Shown here in pieces: positions 7,525-16,181 of a DNA stretch of 64,000 nucleotides; positions within the stretch are counted from its first letter, which is position 1; every line of letters begins with the position of its first letter. Source of the DNA: Oceanospirillum maris DSM 6286. GTDB lineage: Bacteria; Pseudomonadota; Gammaproteobacteria; Pseudomonadales; Halomonadaceae. The DNA lies in assembly GCF_000422865.1 (NCBI RefSeq), contig NZ_AUGW01000012.1, forward strand, positions 122,782 through 186,781, written 5' to 3'. The notes beneath the pieces were generated by a model that worked only from the letters and a program-made list of their open reading frames with translations, was not told where the DNA came from and made no database searches. A program made the translations under genes and the position numbers.

Positions 7525-10095
7525 ATGCCAACAGCGACAGCATCTAGCAAGCTCCTAGAACCCATACTACAACTGGCTGGTCATTACACCTCATCCAGCG
7601 AGCCATCAACCGTTTTTGGGCAAAATAAAGCGAATGGCCAAGATAAAGGCCTAGACAATAAAGCCAATCTTCAAAAAGATATTTTAGCCGTGGCAGGGCT
7701 AACTCACACGGATTTTAGCCACCCCGATGCCCGCTTTCCTACGGCAAACTTCAGCACAGTCTTGTCACAACTGACTCGCGCCAGCGGCAACCCTCATATT
7801 TGTTTACGATTAGCCGAAGCGACACAACCTAGAATGCTCGGCTCAACCGGTTTTCTGATCTCTACCGCTGAAACCCTAGGCCAAGCCCTACATGTCTTGG
7901 AAGACTATCTGTCCATTCTTTATGAAGGCATCAACTTTACACTGGAACGAGGGCAGGAAACCTCTGAACTGGTGCTAAATACCCACAATGAGCCTAGAAA
8001 TGTTATTGAGTTTTTTATTGCCTGCTTGATCAACTGGCCCCGCTGGCTGACAGGAAGCCAAATCCCTGTCAACCGAGTACAACTGGCATTTTCAGAGCCT
8101 GAACACGCCGCATCTTATCAGCAACTTTTTGCCGCAGAAGTATTTTTTAATGCCGATAGATACAGTATTCAGTTACCGACAGTCTATCTGGATCAACCCT
8201 GTACTGATGCCAATAGGGAGATGCACCAGCTCCATAAAGAGTTTGCCGATGGCGTACTCAGTAAGCGTCATCAAAAAACAGCCCTTGCTGCTCAAGTACG
8301 CTCTTTAATTCGCCTGCAACTGTTGAACCAAAACGAAGCGATAAAACGGGAAGATATCGCCCAGCAGCTCGGCTTAAGCTTACGGACCTTACAGCGCAAA
8401 CTGGGTGAGCTAAATACTAACTTTCAAAGCCTTTATGATCAAAGCCGTAAAGCACTATGTTTGCAGCTTATCGACAAAGGAGCACTAAGCTTTGGTGAAG
8501 TCGCCTTTCAATTAGGGTTCTCCAATCAATCTGCCTTTCAGAAAGCCTTTAAACGCTGGATGGGGATGGCCCCTAGCCGCTACCGCGAACAGCGCCATGC
8601 AACCGTATCATCAATCGAGGCCGTCTCAACACAACCCCCTATTCTAGATACACCTCTTTTGGAGGCTAGCACTTCATCTAAAGAGATCGAATCTCAGGCT
8701 GATCAGTTTAAAATCGAGTTACTGCTTGAAAAGCTAGATGATACTTTACCCAGAAAAGATCAAGATCAGCGGTTCTATCTCTTTCAGTTACTGGAAAAGA
8801 TTCTCGCCCTATTATCGTTACAACCTGACAATGAAATATTATTACCAAACAAGGACGATAGCGTCTTAGTGTTGCCTAAACTTGAGTATAAAAACCCGTT
8901 TGAATATGAAAACCAGCTTGCTGCACTAGAACGTATTAGCTTGCTAGCCCAGCGGGATGCCAAACCACTTTTATCCGCCTGCGCCATTAGCCAGATGACA
9001 CTAATAAGCCTAAAGCGAGACCTACGATCAAAGGTAAATACCCCACCAGATAGACACCATGATCACGCCCAGTATGCCTATATAGGCTATGCATGGGTTG
9101 CTAACTGGTTTTTCGCCGATTATGCATTATCGGCCATCATGTTAAATCTCGGCTTACAGCAGAATAAAGACTTATATCCCGCAGGCCAAGATCACGAGAA
9201 AGAGAAAGAGAAAGACCAGGTCAAACAACAATTAAGCAGCCACTTGCGTCACTGCAGTCAAGTACAGCATTGGCTAGAACCCATCGCCAAGGTGATAGAA
9301 AAACTTCAGCAAACCGCCGAAGCATTCAACAAGACGAGTGACTGCCTACTCAATCACCAGCAACGCCTACTGTGTTATCAACTTAACACTCTTGCCGGTG
9401 GGCAATCATTAACGGATATCGCCCAACGCTGTGAAAAAGAATACCAACAGATAAGTCCTCAATACCCTTTGCAAGCCGAGCAATTAAAAGCAAGCGGTAT
9501 GCAGCTTGCACTGTATTTACAAGGTAAAGTGCCTTTGCCATCCTCTTGTCTTTACCAAGATGCATGGCGGGGGACAGCGATTATACGAGCTGCTTTTTTA
9601 CTTAATCATCAAGCATTATGGCCAGAACTGCTCCATTGGCAGGCACGGCTTGAAAGCGAGCTTCCAGGTTACTTTATCATTAGTGAAACACTTTTTTATA
9701 TCGGCATGATGCGCTTAATATTATCGCAACAAGCGCTACAAAATAGCCCTAGACGACAGCGAATGATTGAGCAAATAGAAGCACGCTTTGCCTTATGGGC
9801 ACAGCACTGCCCAGAGAACTTCTCAGGACAGTTACAACTGTTGCAAGCTGAAAAAAGTAGGCTAGAATTTCAACAGGAACACCAAGAGCCGCCTACTCAT
9901 CATTACTACGAGAAAGCCCTTAAAACCTTTAACGTCAGCCCTTTTATACACCACAGAGCCTTGGCCTATGAGCGATACAGTAATTACCTCAACCAAGTGC
10001 AGCAAGATAGCCTAGCCATTTTTTGCCAGCAGGAAGCTAAACAGCTTTATCAATCATGGGGAGCGAGTGCTAAAGTGGCTCAGCTAGAACAATAA
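7525..10095 (+). CDS. AraC-family regulator with a long C-terminal extension
   Basis: A regulator of about 856 residues. The first 215 residues match the arabinose-binding/dimerisation-type domain seen in OruR/ArgR-like AraC proteins. A typical AraC double helix-turn-helix follows at about 258-355 (LGLSLRTLQRKL, then LGFSNQSAFQKAFKRWMG). About 490 further residues are alpha-helix-rich, Gln/Leu-rich and reminiscent of TPR or MalT-like superhelices, but show no motif I can name. Ordinary family members end soon after the DNA-binding domain. The ATG at 7525 is preferred; a TTG at 7501 is in frame, and neither has a clear ribosome binding site. It is divergent from the orphan family-3 binding protein, which may be its target or co-sensor (inference). 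Confidence 0.8.
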   Translation: MPTATASSKLLEPILQLAGHYTSSSEPSTVFGQNKANGQDKGLDNKANLQKDILAVAGLTHTDFSHPDARFPTANFSTVLSQLTRASGNPHICLRLAEATQPRMLGSTGFLISTAETLGQALHVLEDYLSILYEGINFTLERGQETSELVLNTHNEPRNVIEFFIACLINWPRWLTGSQIPVNRVQLAFSEPEHAASYQQLFAAEVFFNADRYSIQLPTVYLDQPCTDANREMHQLHKEFADGVLSKRHQKTALAAQVRSLIRLQLLNQNEAIKREDIAQQLGLSLRTLQRKLGELNTNFQSLYDQSRKALCLQLIDKGALSFGEVAFQLGFSNQSAFQKAFKRWMGMAPSRYREQRHATVSSIEAVSTQPPILDTPLLEASTSSKEIESQADQFKIELLLEKLDDTLPRKDQDQRFYLFQLLEKILALLSLQPDNEILLPNKDDSVLVLPKLEYKNPFEYENQLAALERISLLAQRDAKPLLSACAISQMTLISLKRDLRSKVNTPPDRHHDHAQYAYIGYAWVANWFFADYALSAIMLNLGLQQNKDLYPAGQDHEKEKEKDQVKQQLSSHLRHCSQVQHWLEPIAKVIEKLQQTAEAFNKTSDCLLNHQQRLLCYQLNTLAGGQSLTDIAQRCEKEYQQISPQYPLQAEQLKASGMQLALYLQGKVPLPSSCLYQDAWRGTAIIRAAFLLNHQALWPELLHWQARLESELPGYFIISETLFYIGMMRLILSQQALQNSPRRQRMIEQIEARFALWAQHCPENFSGQLQLLQAEKSRLEFQQEHQEPPTHHYYEKALKTFNVSPFIHHRALAYERYSNYLNQVQQDSLAIFCQQEAKQLYQSWGASAKVAQLEQ

Positions 10096-10221
10096 ACCTC
10101 ATAATCCATCCCCTCCTGGCTATAAATTGGTTTGGTTTGGTTTAATAGTAGCCTGACAATAAAGTTTACTGGCACAATATTGCCCCTCTACCACTTCATA
10201 AGTTAAGCGATAAAAAAATCT

Positions 10222-11298
10222 ATGACGCCTTGGAAAATACTGGTTGTTGATGATGAAGAAGGTATTCACGGCATCACTCGGATGATCTTCCGTGATTACA
10301 TGTTTGAGCAGCGCCCCATCGAATTAATTAGCGCGATGAGTAGCCTAGAAGCTCAGGAGAAATTACAACAGCACCCCGACATATCCTTGATTCTTTTGGA
10401 TGTGGTGATGGAGTCTGAAAATGCAGGGCTGCATCTGGTCGAACATATTCGTCATCATTTACATAATACCGATGTGCGCATTATTTTACGCACAGGGCAT
10501 CCTGGTTATGCGCCGGAAGCTCAGGTTATTATTCGTTATGATATTAATGATTATTTGAGCAAAGCAGAACTATCTGCCTCCAGATTACTGACTTCGGTTA
10601 TTGTGGCTTTGCGCTCTTATCGGGATATTCAGCAGGCTCGTCAGCAAGCAAAACCCTCACCGGTGGAACCAAGCCCAGAACCTGCATTATTGGCCGCAGC
10701 AGTACCGAGGCTGAAACAACAGCTTAATTCGGCCTTAAAGCAAGGCCAGCGTCTCTGCCAGCTAGACTTAAACCCTGTCGCAACCAGCTTAGTACAGGAT
10801 ATTCAGGCCTACCACGCCAGATTAAGCAACAGTATTCGGCTACTGGCATTAGAGCCTCTGCCCGTAGACTTAGAAACTCAAACAAAGCATAAGCCTAGCC
10901 CGGTGGTGGCCAGTCGTTTGATGAATGATATCTTAGACGTTTTTTTACCATTAAGCCGGCAGGAAGGCTGGTTGCTTGATTACCGTTTAGCGCCAGAGCT
11001 ATCTGATATCCTGATGATCGACCAAGCCTTAGTCAAAACATTGCTGATGACGGGCATAGAGTTGGCACTATTACAGGCTAAAGGGGAAGATATTAAGATC
11101 ACGCTGCAGCATGGCGATAGCCCTCAACAACTGCAACTGCATATTGAGCAAAGTAGCGGACAACCAGTACTTGATCGCTCCCCGTGGGCACAGCATTTAC
11201 GACAGAAGCTGCATCAGCTAACACAACAATTGCAGGGCCGTTTTATAGAAATTGATGAAGGCGGTGTGATCTGTTGCCAAATACAACTGGCTGATTAA
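10222..11298 (+). CDS. Response regulator with unusual kinase-like C-terminal domain
   Basis: A 358-residue protein. The N-terminal receiver domain (about 1-130) has an intact phosphorylation site: acidic pair D10/D11, acceptor D60 in LILLDVVME, T91 and K114 (DYLSKAEL). After a Pro-rich linker (about 140-155) the rest has no DNA-binding, GGDEF or HD domain. Residues about 225-355 (SRLMNDILDVFLPLSRQEGW..., then ALVKTLLMTGIELALLQA) resemble a degenerate histidine-kinase dimerisation/ATPase region without clear N or G boxes. It may work by docking to a kinase. It lies on one side of the TAXI-TRAP operon, with a sensor kinase gene on the other, so the two could form a pair (inference). Confidence 0.75.
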   Translation: MTPWKILVVDDEEGIHGITRMIFRDYMFEQRPIELISAMSSLEAQEKLQQHPDISLILLDVVMESENAGLHLVEHIRHHLHNTDVRIILRTGHPGYAPEAQVIIRYDINDYLSKAELSASRLLTSVIVALRSYRDIQQARQQAKPSPVEPSPEPALLAAAVPRLKQQLNSALKQGQRLCQLDLNPVATSLVQDIQAYHARLSNSIRLLALEPLPVDLETQTKHKPSPVVASRLMNDILDVFLPLSRQEGWLLDYRLAPELSDILMIDQALVKTLLMTGIELALLQAKGEDIKITLQHGDSPQQLQLHIEQSSGQPVLDRSPWAQHLRQKLHQLTQQLQGRFIEIDEGGVICCQIQLAD

Positions 11299-11316
11299 AT
11301 CACTTAACCAGCCAGT
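11286..11316. terminator. Hairpin between convergent genes, possible terminator
   Basis: ACTGGCTG (11286-11293) pairs with CAGCCAGT (11309-11316), and the stem extends inward as TTAA/TTAA past one mismatch, leaving a 5-nt loop. It overlaps the stop codon of the response-regulator gene and lies before the convergent UspA stop. Neither side has a strong T-run, so termination is uncertain. Confidence 0.4.
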
Positions 11317-11327
11317 GAGTTCTTAGT

Positions 11328-11777
11328 CTAACTTTTTAACAGCATAACCGAGCAGCGAGCCCGTTCGGCAACTCTTGATGACACAGATCCTAGCAAGAAT
11401 TCATCCAAGCGTGATCGGTGATGGGCTGCTAGCAAAACAAGGTCTATCCCTTCATGCTTAATATGGTGCAGAATATTTTCTGCAGGCGAGCCTTCATATA
11501 CCTTAAGCACAACCTTAGCATCCGCAGGTACGTTCTCATTGGCTAAAACGTTGTCATGGGCAAACTGTTTAAGCTGAGCCGCAACTTTTTTTACCGCGTC
11601 GTGGTGATCATCCTCACTAAAATACCCCGCTACGATAGGATTGCCATAACCGGCAACAACTGTAATCAAATGCAGTTCAGCGTGATTATCAACGACTTCA
11701 CGTATGGCCAGCTTAAGTGCCTGCTGGCTAAAATCCGACTCACCTAGATCAATCGGTACTAATACTTTATTAAACAT
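11328..11777 (-). CDS. UspA-family universal stress protein linked to TRAP transporter
   Basis: A 149-residue single-domain Usp protein (start MFNKVLVPIDLGE; typical length 140-150). The family's C-terminal ATP loop, G-2x-G-9x-G(S/T), is altered: the first two glycines are replaced in LLAAHHRSRLDEFLLGS, while the last GS is kept. Canonical ATP binding is therefore doubtful. It is the last gene of a leftward set, TAXI binding protein, fused TRAP permease, UspA, 166 bp behind the permease. Usp proteins of this kind accompany TRAP systems (TeaD with the ectoine transporter TeaABC is the known example, where it modulates transport). A similar regulatory role here is inference. Confidence 0.88.
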   Translation of the reverse strand: MFNKVLVPIDLGESDFSQQALKLAIREVVDNHAELHLITVVAGYGNPIVAGYFSEDDHHDAVKKVAAQLKQFAHDNVLANENVPADAKVVLKVYEGSPAENILHHIKHEGIDLVLLAAHHRSRLDEFLLGSVSSRVAERARCSVMLLKS

Positions 11778-11943
11778 CAGCTTGTCCCCTTTCCCCTATG
11801 GATGATTATCCTAAAAAAATGATCGCCCTAAAGATAACCCTGAACGATCAAAGAAGGAACCTATACAAGAATAGGCACGCCAAAGGCGCACCTACTCATA
11901 TGGGCTTAAAGATAGACCTAAAGATAAATTTAAAAGAGTAAAC

Positions 11944-14595
11944 CTATCCGGCTACTGCTTTTTGACCATCTTCTTTAGATTTATGCTCTTCTTCTTTTTT
12001 GCGGCGTCTTAGCTGCAATCCGCGAATCACAATTAATAATGCCAGTGCAGGAATAAAGATCAATTGATGCGGAGGCTGTGCTTGGGGTACCTGAACCCCT
12101 GTCACGACCTGATCAAAGGCTAATCCTGCTTTTTCTGCGGCACTATCAAAGCCGACAAAATCAACCACTAAACGATTATCATCGTTAAGAAACTCGATCC
12201 CTGTATTCGCTAAACGATCGACTCCAGTAGCGCCTTCAGCAAGAGCTAGATGGGTAACAAATGAGCGCGCATTACCAACGCCATCAAAGCCATCAATCCA
12301 GAATCGTAGCTCAGTACCAGCCTCAACCTGATCCATGGTTGAAACAACCGAAGAAGGCTCTACCATCTGATAAGGCTCAACAATACGATCCATCCAGAAA
12401 CCTGGGCGGAACAGTGAGAAAGCGATCAATAGCAGCAATATTGTTTCATACCAGCGATTACGGCTAAAGAAGTAGCCTTGAGTGGCGGCTGTAAATACCA
12501 ACATCGCAATCGTTGCCACAATAAAGACTTGTATCCCCTCGACCCATGTCACATCGATCAACAAAAGATCGGTGTTAAAGATAAAGAGGAAAGGCAGCGC
12601 TGCGGTTCTTAAGCTATAGGAAAAAGCAACAAAGCCGGTGCGAATCGGATCACCACCTGAAACCGCTGCCGCAGCAAAAGAGGCTAAGCCAACCGGTGGC
12701 GTCACATCCGCCATAATCCCGAAATAGAACACAAACAGGTGAACCGCAATTAAAGGTACGATTAAGCCCGCTTCTTGCCCTAAAGAGATCACAACAGGTG
12801 CTAACAACGAGGACACCACAATATAGTTAGCCGTCGTTGGCAGTCCCATACCTAGGATCAAGCTTAGGATCGCCGTTAATAGCAACATCAGTAACAGGTT
12901 ACCCATTGAGAGCACCTCAACCAAATCCGCTAACACAGACCCCACACCGGTTTGTGATACCGCACCCACGATAATACCCGCCGTTGCCGTAGCAATACCG
13001 ATGCCAATCATGTTCCGTGCGCCGGTGATTAAACCATCAATCAGCTCGTTAAAACCCTGGCGAATCGGCCCATCAAATAGATCTTCCTTGCGGAAAAAGG
13101 CCATTAGAGGACGCTGGGTTAACAAGATAAAGATCATTAATACCGTTGCCCAAAAAGCAGATAGCCCAGGGGACAAGCGTTCAACCATTAAACACCAAAC
13201 CAGAACGACAACCGGTAGTAAAAAGTGCAAACCTGATTTAACCGTAGCGCCCACTTCCGGTAGCGCCAGCATGGGTTCGTTAGGATCATCCAGTTTTAGG
13301 TCAGGCCCCATTGCCGCTAATCGCACCAGAGCAGCATACGCAGCCATCAGTAAGATGCTAATCACAATACCGGCATAGGCACCAAAGGCAGGCTTGATCC
13401 ATCCAATACCGTAATAAACCCCACCGGCGATAGCACAAGTGACTAAGAAACCGCTAAGCAGCCCAATTAAACGCAAGTGCCAAGGCTTAACAACCCCTTG
13501 ACGAGGCAGGCCTTTCATATCTTGCTTTAAGGCTTCTAAGTGTACGATATAGATCAAAGCAATATAGGAAATTAATGCGGGTAGAAAAGCGTGCGTAATC
13601 ACCTGTACATAGGAGATACCGACATATTCCACCATCAAAAAGGCCGCTGCACCCATCACAGGAGGCATAATCTGCCCATTAACAGATGAAGCCACTTCTA
13701 CCGCACCGGCTTTTTCAGATGAGAAACCCACGCGTTTCATCATCGGAATCGTAAAAGTACCCGTGGTAACAACATTGGCAATTGATGATCCTGAGATCAA
13801 GCCCGTTAAACCTGACGATACCACGGCTGCTTTTGCTGGGCCGCCACGCATATGGCCCAATAGTGAGAAAGCCACCTGAATAAAGTAGTTACCGGCACCG
13901 GCCTTATCCAGTAGAGCGCCAAACAGCACAAACAAAAAGACAAAACTTGAAGAGACCCCAAGGGCAATACCAAAAACCCCTTCGGTCGTCAGCCATTGAT
14001 GGTTCAATAACTGTTCTAGATCGACCCCTTTATGAGCAATGATCTCTGGCATATACGCTCCCCCAAGGGAGTAAACCAAAAACACCATCGCCACAATCAT
14101 CAATGGCGGCCCTAAGGTACGTCGCGTTGCTTCAAGTAACAGCACAAGCCCAACAACCGATGCCACAATATCTTGAGTATTCGGCAGACCAGGGCGTGAA
14201 GCCAGTTGTTCATAGAAAAGGAACAGGTAAGACGCGCCTAACGCTGCCAATAAAGATAGAACAAAATCAAGCGTAGGAATTCTATCGCGGGGCGAATGGG
14301 CCAGCGCAGGATAAGCGGTAAAGGCTAGAAATATTGCAAAACCTAAATGCAAAGCCCGAACTTCTGTATCATTAAAGATGCCAAAACTGCCTATTAATGG
14401 CCAATCATAAAACGGTAATGGTGAGGCGATCCATAATTGAAATAGTGACCATATTAATGCAACAGTCAATAAAAGCTTTCCCTGCCAACCACCAGGAATA
14501 CGAGCGCCGGTATCGTTAGCCGATACCATATCCTGTAGCTCTTTTTCGTCCACGGTAACTGGAGTGTCATCCGCACTGCTGTGGTGACGTGTCAT
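11944..14595 (-). CDS. TRAP transporter fused permease (DctQM-like) with C-terminal DUF3394-type region
   Basis: An 883-residue integral membrane protein. About four N-terminal membrane segments correspond to the small Q subunit. Roughly twelve more make the large M subunit (to about residue 720), with TRAP-typical patterns such as GLISGSSIANVVTTGTF and MGLPTTANYIVVSSLLAPV. A soluble segment plus a final membrane helix follow (about 750-870), ending in a Lys/Glu-rich tail. The length and tail fit the TAXI-associated fused permeases with a DUF3394 extension. It drives Na+-coupled uptake of a ligand delivered by the TAXI protein encoded upstream. The two genes are separated by 203 bp containing a strong hairpin, which suggests higher expression of the binding protein. 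The substrate is unknown; TAXI systems mostly take up C4/C5 dicarboxylates or amino acids. Confidence 0.92.
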   Translation of the reverse strand: MTRHHSSADDTPVTVDEKELQDMVSANDTGARIPGGWQGKLLLTVALIWSLFQLWIASPLPFYDWPLIGSFGIFNDTEVRALHLGFAIFLAFTAYPALAHSPRDRIPTLDFVLSLLAALGASYLFLFYEQLASRPGLPNTQDIVASVVGLVLLLEATRRTLGPPLMIVAMVFLVYSLGGAYMPEIIAHKGVDLEQLLNHQWLTTEGVFGIALGVSSSFVFLFVLFGALLDKAGAGNYFIQVAFSLLGHMRGGPAKAAVVSSGLTGLISGSSIANVVTTGTFTIPMMKRVGFSSEKAGAVEVASSVNGQIMPPVMGAAAFLMVEYVGISYVQVITHAFLPALISYIALIYIVHLEALKQDMKGLPRQGVVKPWHLRLIGLLSGFLVTCAIAGGVYYGIGWIKPAFGAYAGIVISILLMAAYAALVRLAAMGPDLKLDDPNEPMLALPEVGATVKSGLHFLLPVVVLVWCLMVERLSPGLSAFWATVLMIFILLTQRPLMAFFRKEDLFDGPIRQGFNELIDGLITGARNMIGIGIATATAGIIVGAVSQTGVGSVLADLVEVLSMGNLLLMLLLTAILSLILGMGLPTTANYIVVSSLLAPVVISLGQEAGLIVPLIAVHLFVFYFGIMADVTPPVGLASFAAAAVSGGDPIRTGFVAFSYSLRTAALPFLFIFNTDLLLIDVTWVEGIQVFIVATIAMLVFTAATQGYFFSRNRWYETILLLLIAFSLFRPGFWMDRIVEPYQMVEPSSVVSTMDQVEAGTELRFWIDGFDGVGNARSFVTHLALAEGATGVDRLANTGIEFLNDDNRLVVDFVGFDSAAEKAGLAFDQVVTGVQVPQAQPPHQLIFIPALALLIVIRGLQLRRRKKEEEHKSKEDGQKAVAG

Positions 14596-14751
14596 ATCAG
14601 CTCCTTAAAACAGATGAGGCTTAGGCTAGAAGAAAGGCTAAAAGCCCTCAACAATAAAAAAGCCCTCGGCAATCAGTCATTGAACACTGAGCCTAATAGC
14701 CAAGGGTTAATAAAAAAGATAGCTCAAAAAAAGATAGGACGTTAGAAAACG

Positions 14752-14781
14752 CACTCAGGCACCAACATAGGTGCCTGAGTG
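14752..14781 (-). terminator. Intercistronic hairpin between TAXI and TRAP permease genes
   Basis: A perfect 12-bp stem, CACTCAGGCACC with GGTGCCTGAGTG, around a 6-nt loop lies just after the TAXI stop. On the minus strand it is followed by CGTTTTCT, only a short T-run. It fits a partial terminator or 3'-end stabiliser that raises binding-protein mRNA above permease mRNA. Confidence 0.65.
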
Positions 14782-14798
14782 GTTAAAAATTGCAGGAA

Positions 14799-15803
14799 TT
14801 ACATCCAACCGCGCTCTTTGTAGTAACGGATCGCACCTTCATGAAGGGGAGCTGATAGACCATCAGAAATCATTGTCTTAGGATCTAGGTTAGCAAATGC
14901 AGGGTGCAAACGCTTAAAACGGTCAAAGTTATCAAATACGGCTTTAACAACATGATAAACCGTATCAGCATCAACATTGGCGGACGTTACCATTGTTGCG
15001 GCGTTACCAAAAGTTGTTACATCACTGTCGGTACCGTTGTACATGCCACCTTTGATCGTTGCTTTCGCATAGAACGCATTGTTATCAATCAGTTTAGAGA
15101 TAACGGGGCCTGTTACCGGAATCACTTTTGCGTCACAAGATGTGGTCGCTTCTTTGATCGCACCAGATGGGTGACCAACAGAGTACAGCATGGCATCAAT
15201 TTTGTTATCGCAAAGCGCTTGAGCTTGCTCAGACGCTTTTAGCTCTGCCGCTAGCTTAAAGGTGTCTTTATCCCAGCCTTTCTCAGCCATGATAAGTTCC
15301 ATCGTACCACGGGTACCAGAACCTGGATTTTGAAGGTTAACGCGCTTACCCGCTAGGTCATCAAAATGCTCAATGCCGGAATCAGCACGGGCAACAACAG
15401 TAAAGGGTTCATTATGTACAGAGAACAGAGCACGTAGTTCTTTAAATGGCCCTTGCTGCTTAAATGAATCATGTTTTTGACCATTTAGCGCGTAATACTG
15501 CCAATCAGACTGAGCCAAGCCCATATCTTGCTGACCTTGGCGAATGGCGTTGATATTAGCAACAGAACCGCCGGTTGAAGGCGCAGTACACTTGATACCA
15601 TGATCACTGGTGCCACGGTTTACTAGGCGGCACATAGATTGGCCAACCACGTAATAAACGCCAGTTTGACCACCCGTACCAATCGTCACAAACGTTTGGT
15701 CAGCACTAGCCGTCGCGGGCGTTAATGCGGCGGCAAGACCCATAGCGGAAAGCAATACAGAAGTCGCAAATTTAGTCTTAAGAGACATTGTTTTTGAAAA
15801 CAT
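14799..15803 (-). CDS. TAXI-family TRAP transporter substrate-binding protein
   Basis: A periplasmic binding protein of the TRAP-associated TAXI family. A signal peptide ending ATASA is followed by the family's first strand TFVTIGTGGQTGVYYVVG, then TGGSVANINAIRQGQ, the VGHPSGAIKEA segment and the C-terminal LHPGA-like region (LHEGAIRYYKERGWM). The start is set at the ATG at 15803 because AGAAGG lies 6 nt upstream; the in-frame ATG at 15821 has no such site. It heads the leftward TRAP operon and is divergent from a sensor kinase gene, with several inverted repeats in the shared promoter region. Its closest relative in the window is the orphan TAXI protein at 17859-18878. Confidence 0.93.
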   Translation of the reverse strand: MFSKTMSLKTKFATSVLLSAMGLAAALTPATASADQTFVTIGTGGQTGVYYVVGQSMCRLVNRGTSDHGIKCTAPSTGGSVANINAIRQGQQDMGLAQSDWQYYALNGQKHDSFKQQGPFKELRALFSVHNEPFTVVARADSGIEHFDDLAGKRVNLQNPGSGTRGTMELIMAEKGWDKDTFKLAAELKASEQAQALCDNKIDAMLYSVGHPSGAIKEATTSCDAKVIPVTGPVISKLIDNNAFYAKATIKGGMYNGTDSDVTTFGNAATMVTSANVDADTVYHVVKAVFDNFDRFKRLHPAFANLDPKTMISDGLSAPLHEGAIRYYKERGWM

Positions 15804-15878
15804 AGTAACCCTTCTTATCATTATTATCCCTTAAGCGGGAATCGATTTTTATAAACAGCTAAACTCGGCAAAAGACTT

Positions 15879-15954
15879 TTTCGGTAGTGCTAAGACACCA
15901 CTGCAGCTTGCTTGCTAATACGGTCTTAATTAGCGGTATTAAACCCTACCGAAA
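15879..15954. promoter_or_regulatory. Nested inverted repeats in the TAXI-TRAP/kinase divergent promoter region
   Basis: TTTCGGTAG (15879-15887) and its complement CTACCGAAA (15946-15954) enclose TAATAC (15916-15921) with GTATTA (15936-15941), and GCTAAT (15914-15919) with ATTAGC (15929-15934). The 378-bp gap between the two divergent starts holds no gene. These dyads are the only structure I see in it and may be regulator binding sites. Confidence 0.35.
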
Positions 15955-16181
15955 CTATAAATCTTGGCCGGCCTCCCCTGGTGCGCTCTAGGAGGTCAAA
16001 CTAAGGTACTGCAAAGTGTTGTTACGGTCGGCCTTTTTTCATGCCAATAAAACCTCCTTCCGTGCCAAAAAAGACACAATCATTTCACTTTATAAAAAAA
16101 TTACTGACAATGCGTTACGAAATACACCAACAGACCATCCAGAGCCACCCAAGAATAATAGATGAGACAAGGCCTTTTATA

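Noticed and set aside
10127..10145. GGTTT repeated three times downstream of the AraC-type gene
   Set aside because: Too short for more than chance slippage, and not associated with any dyad.
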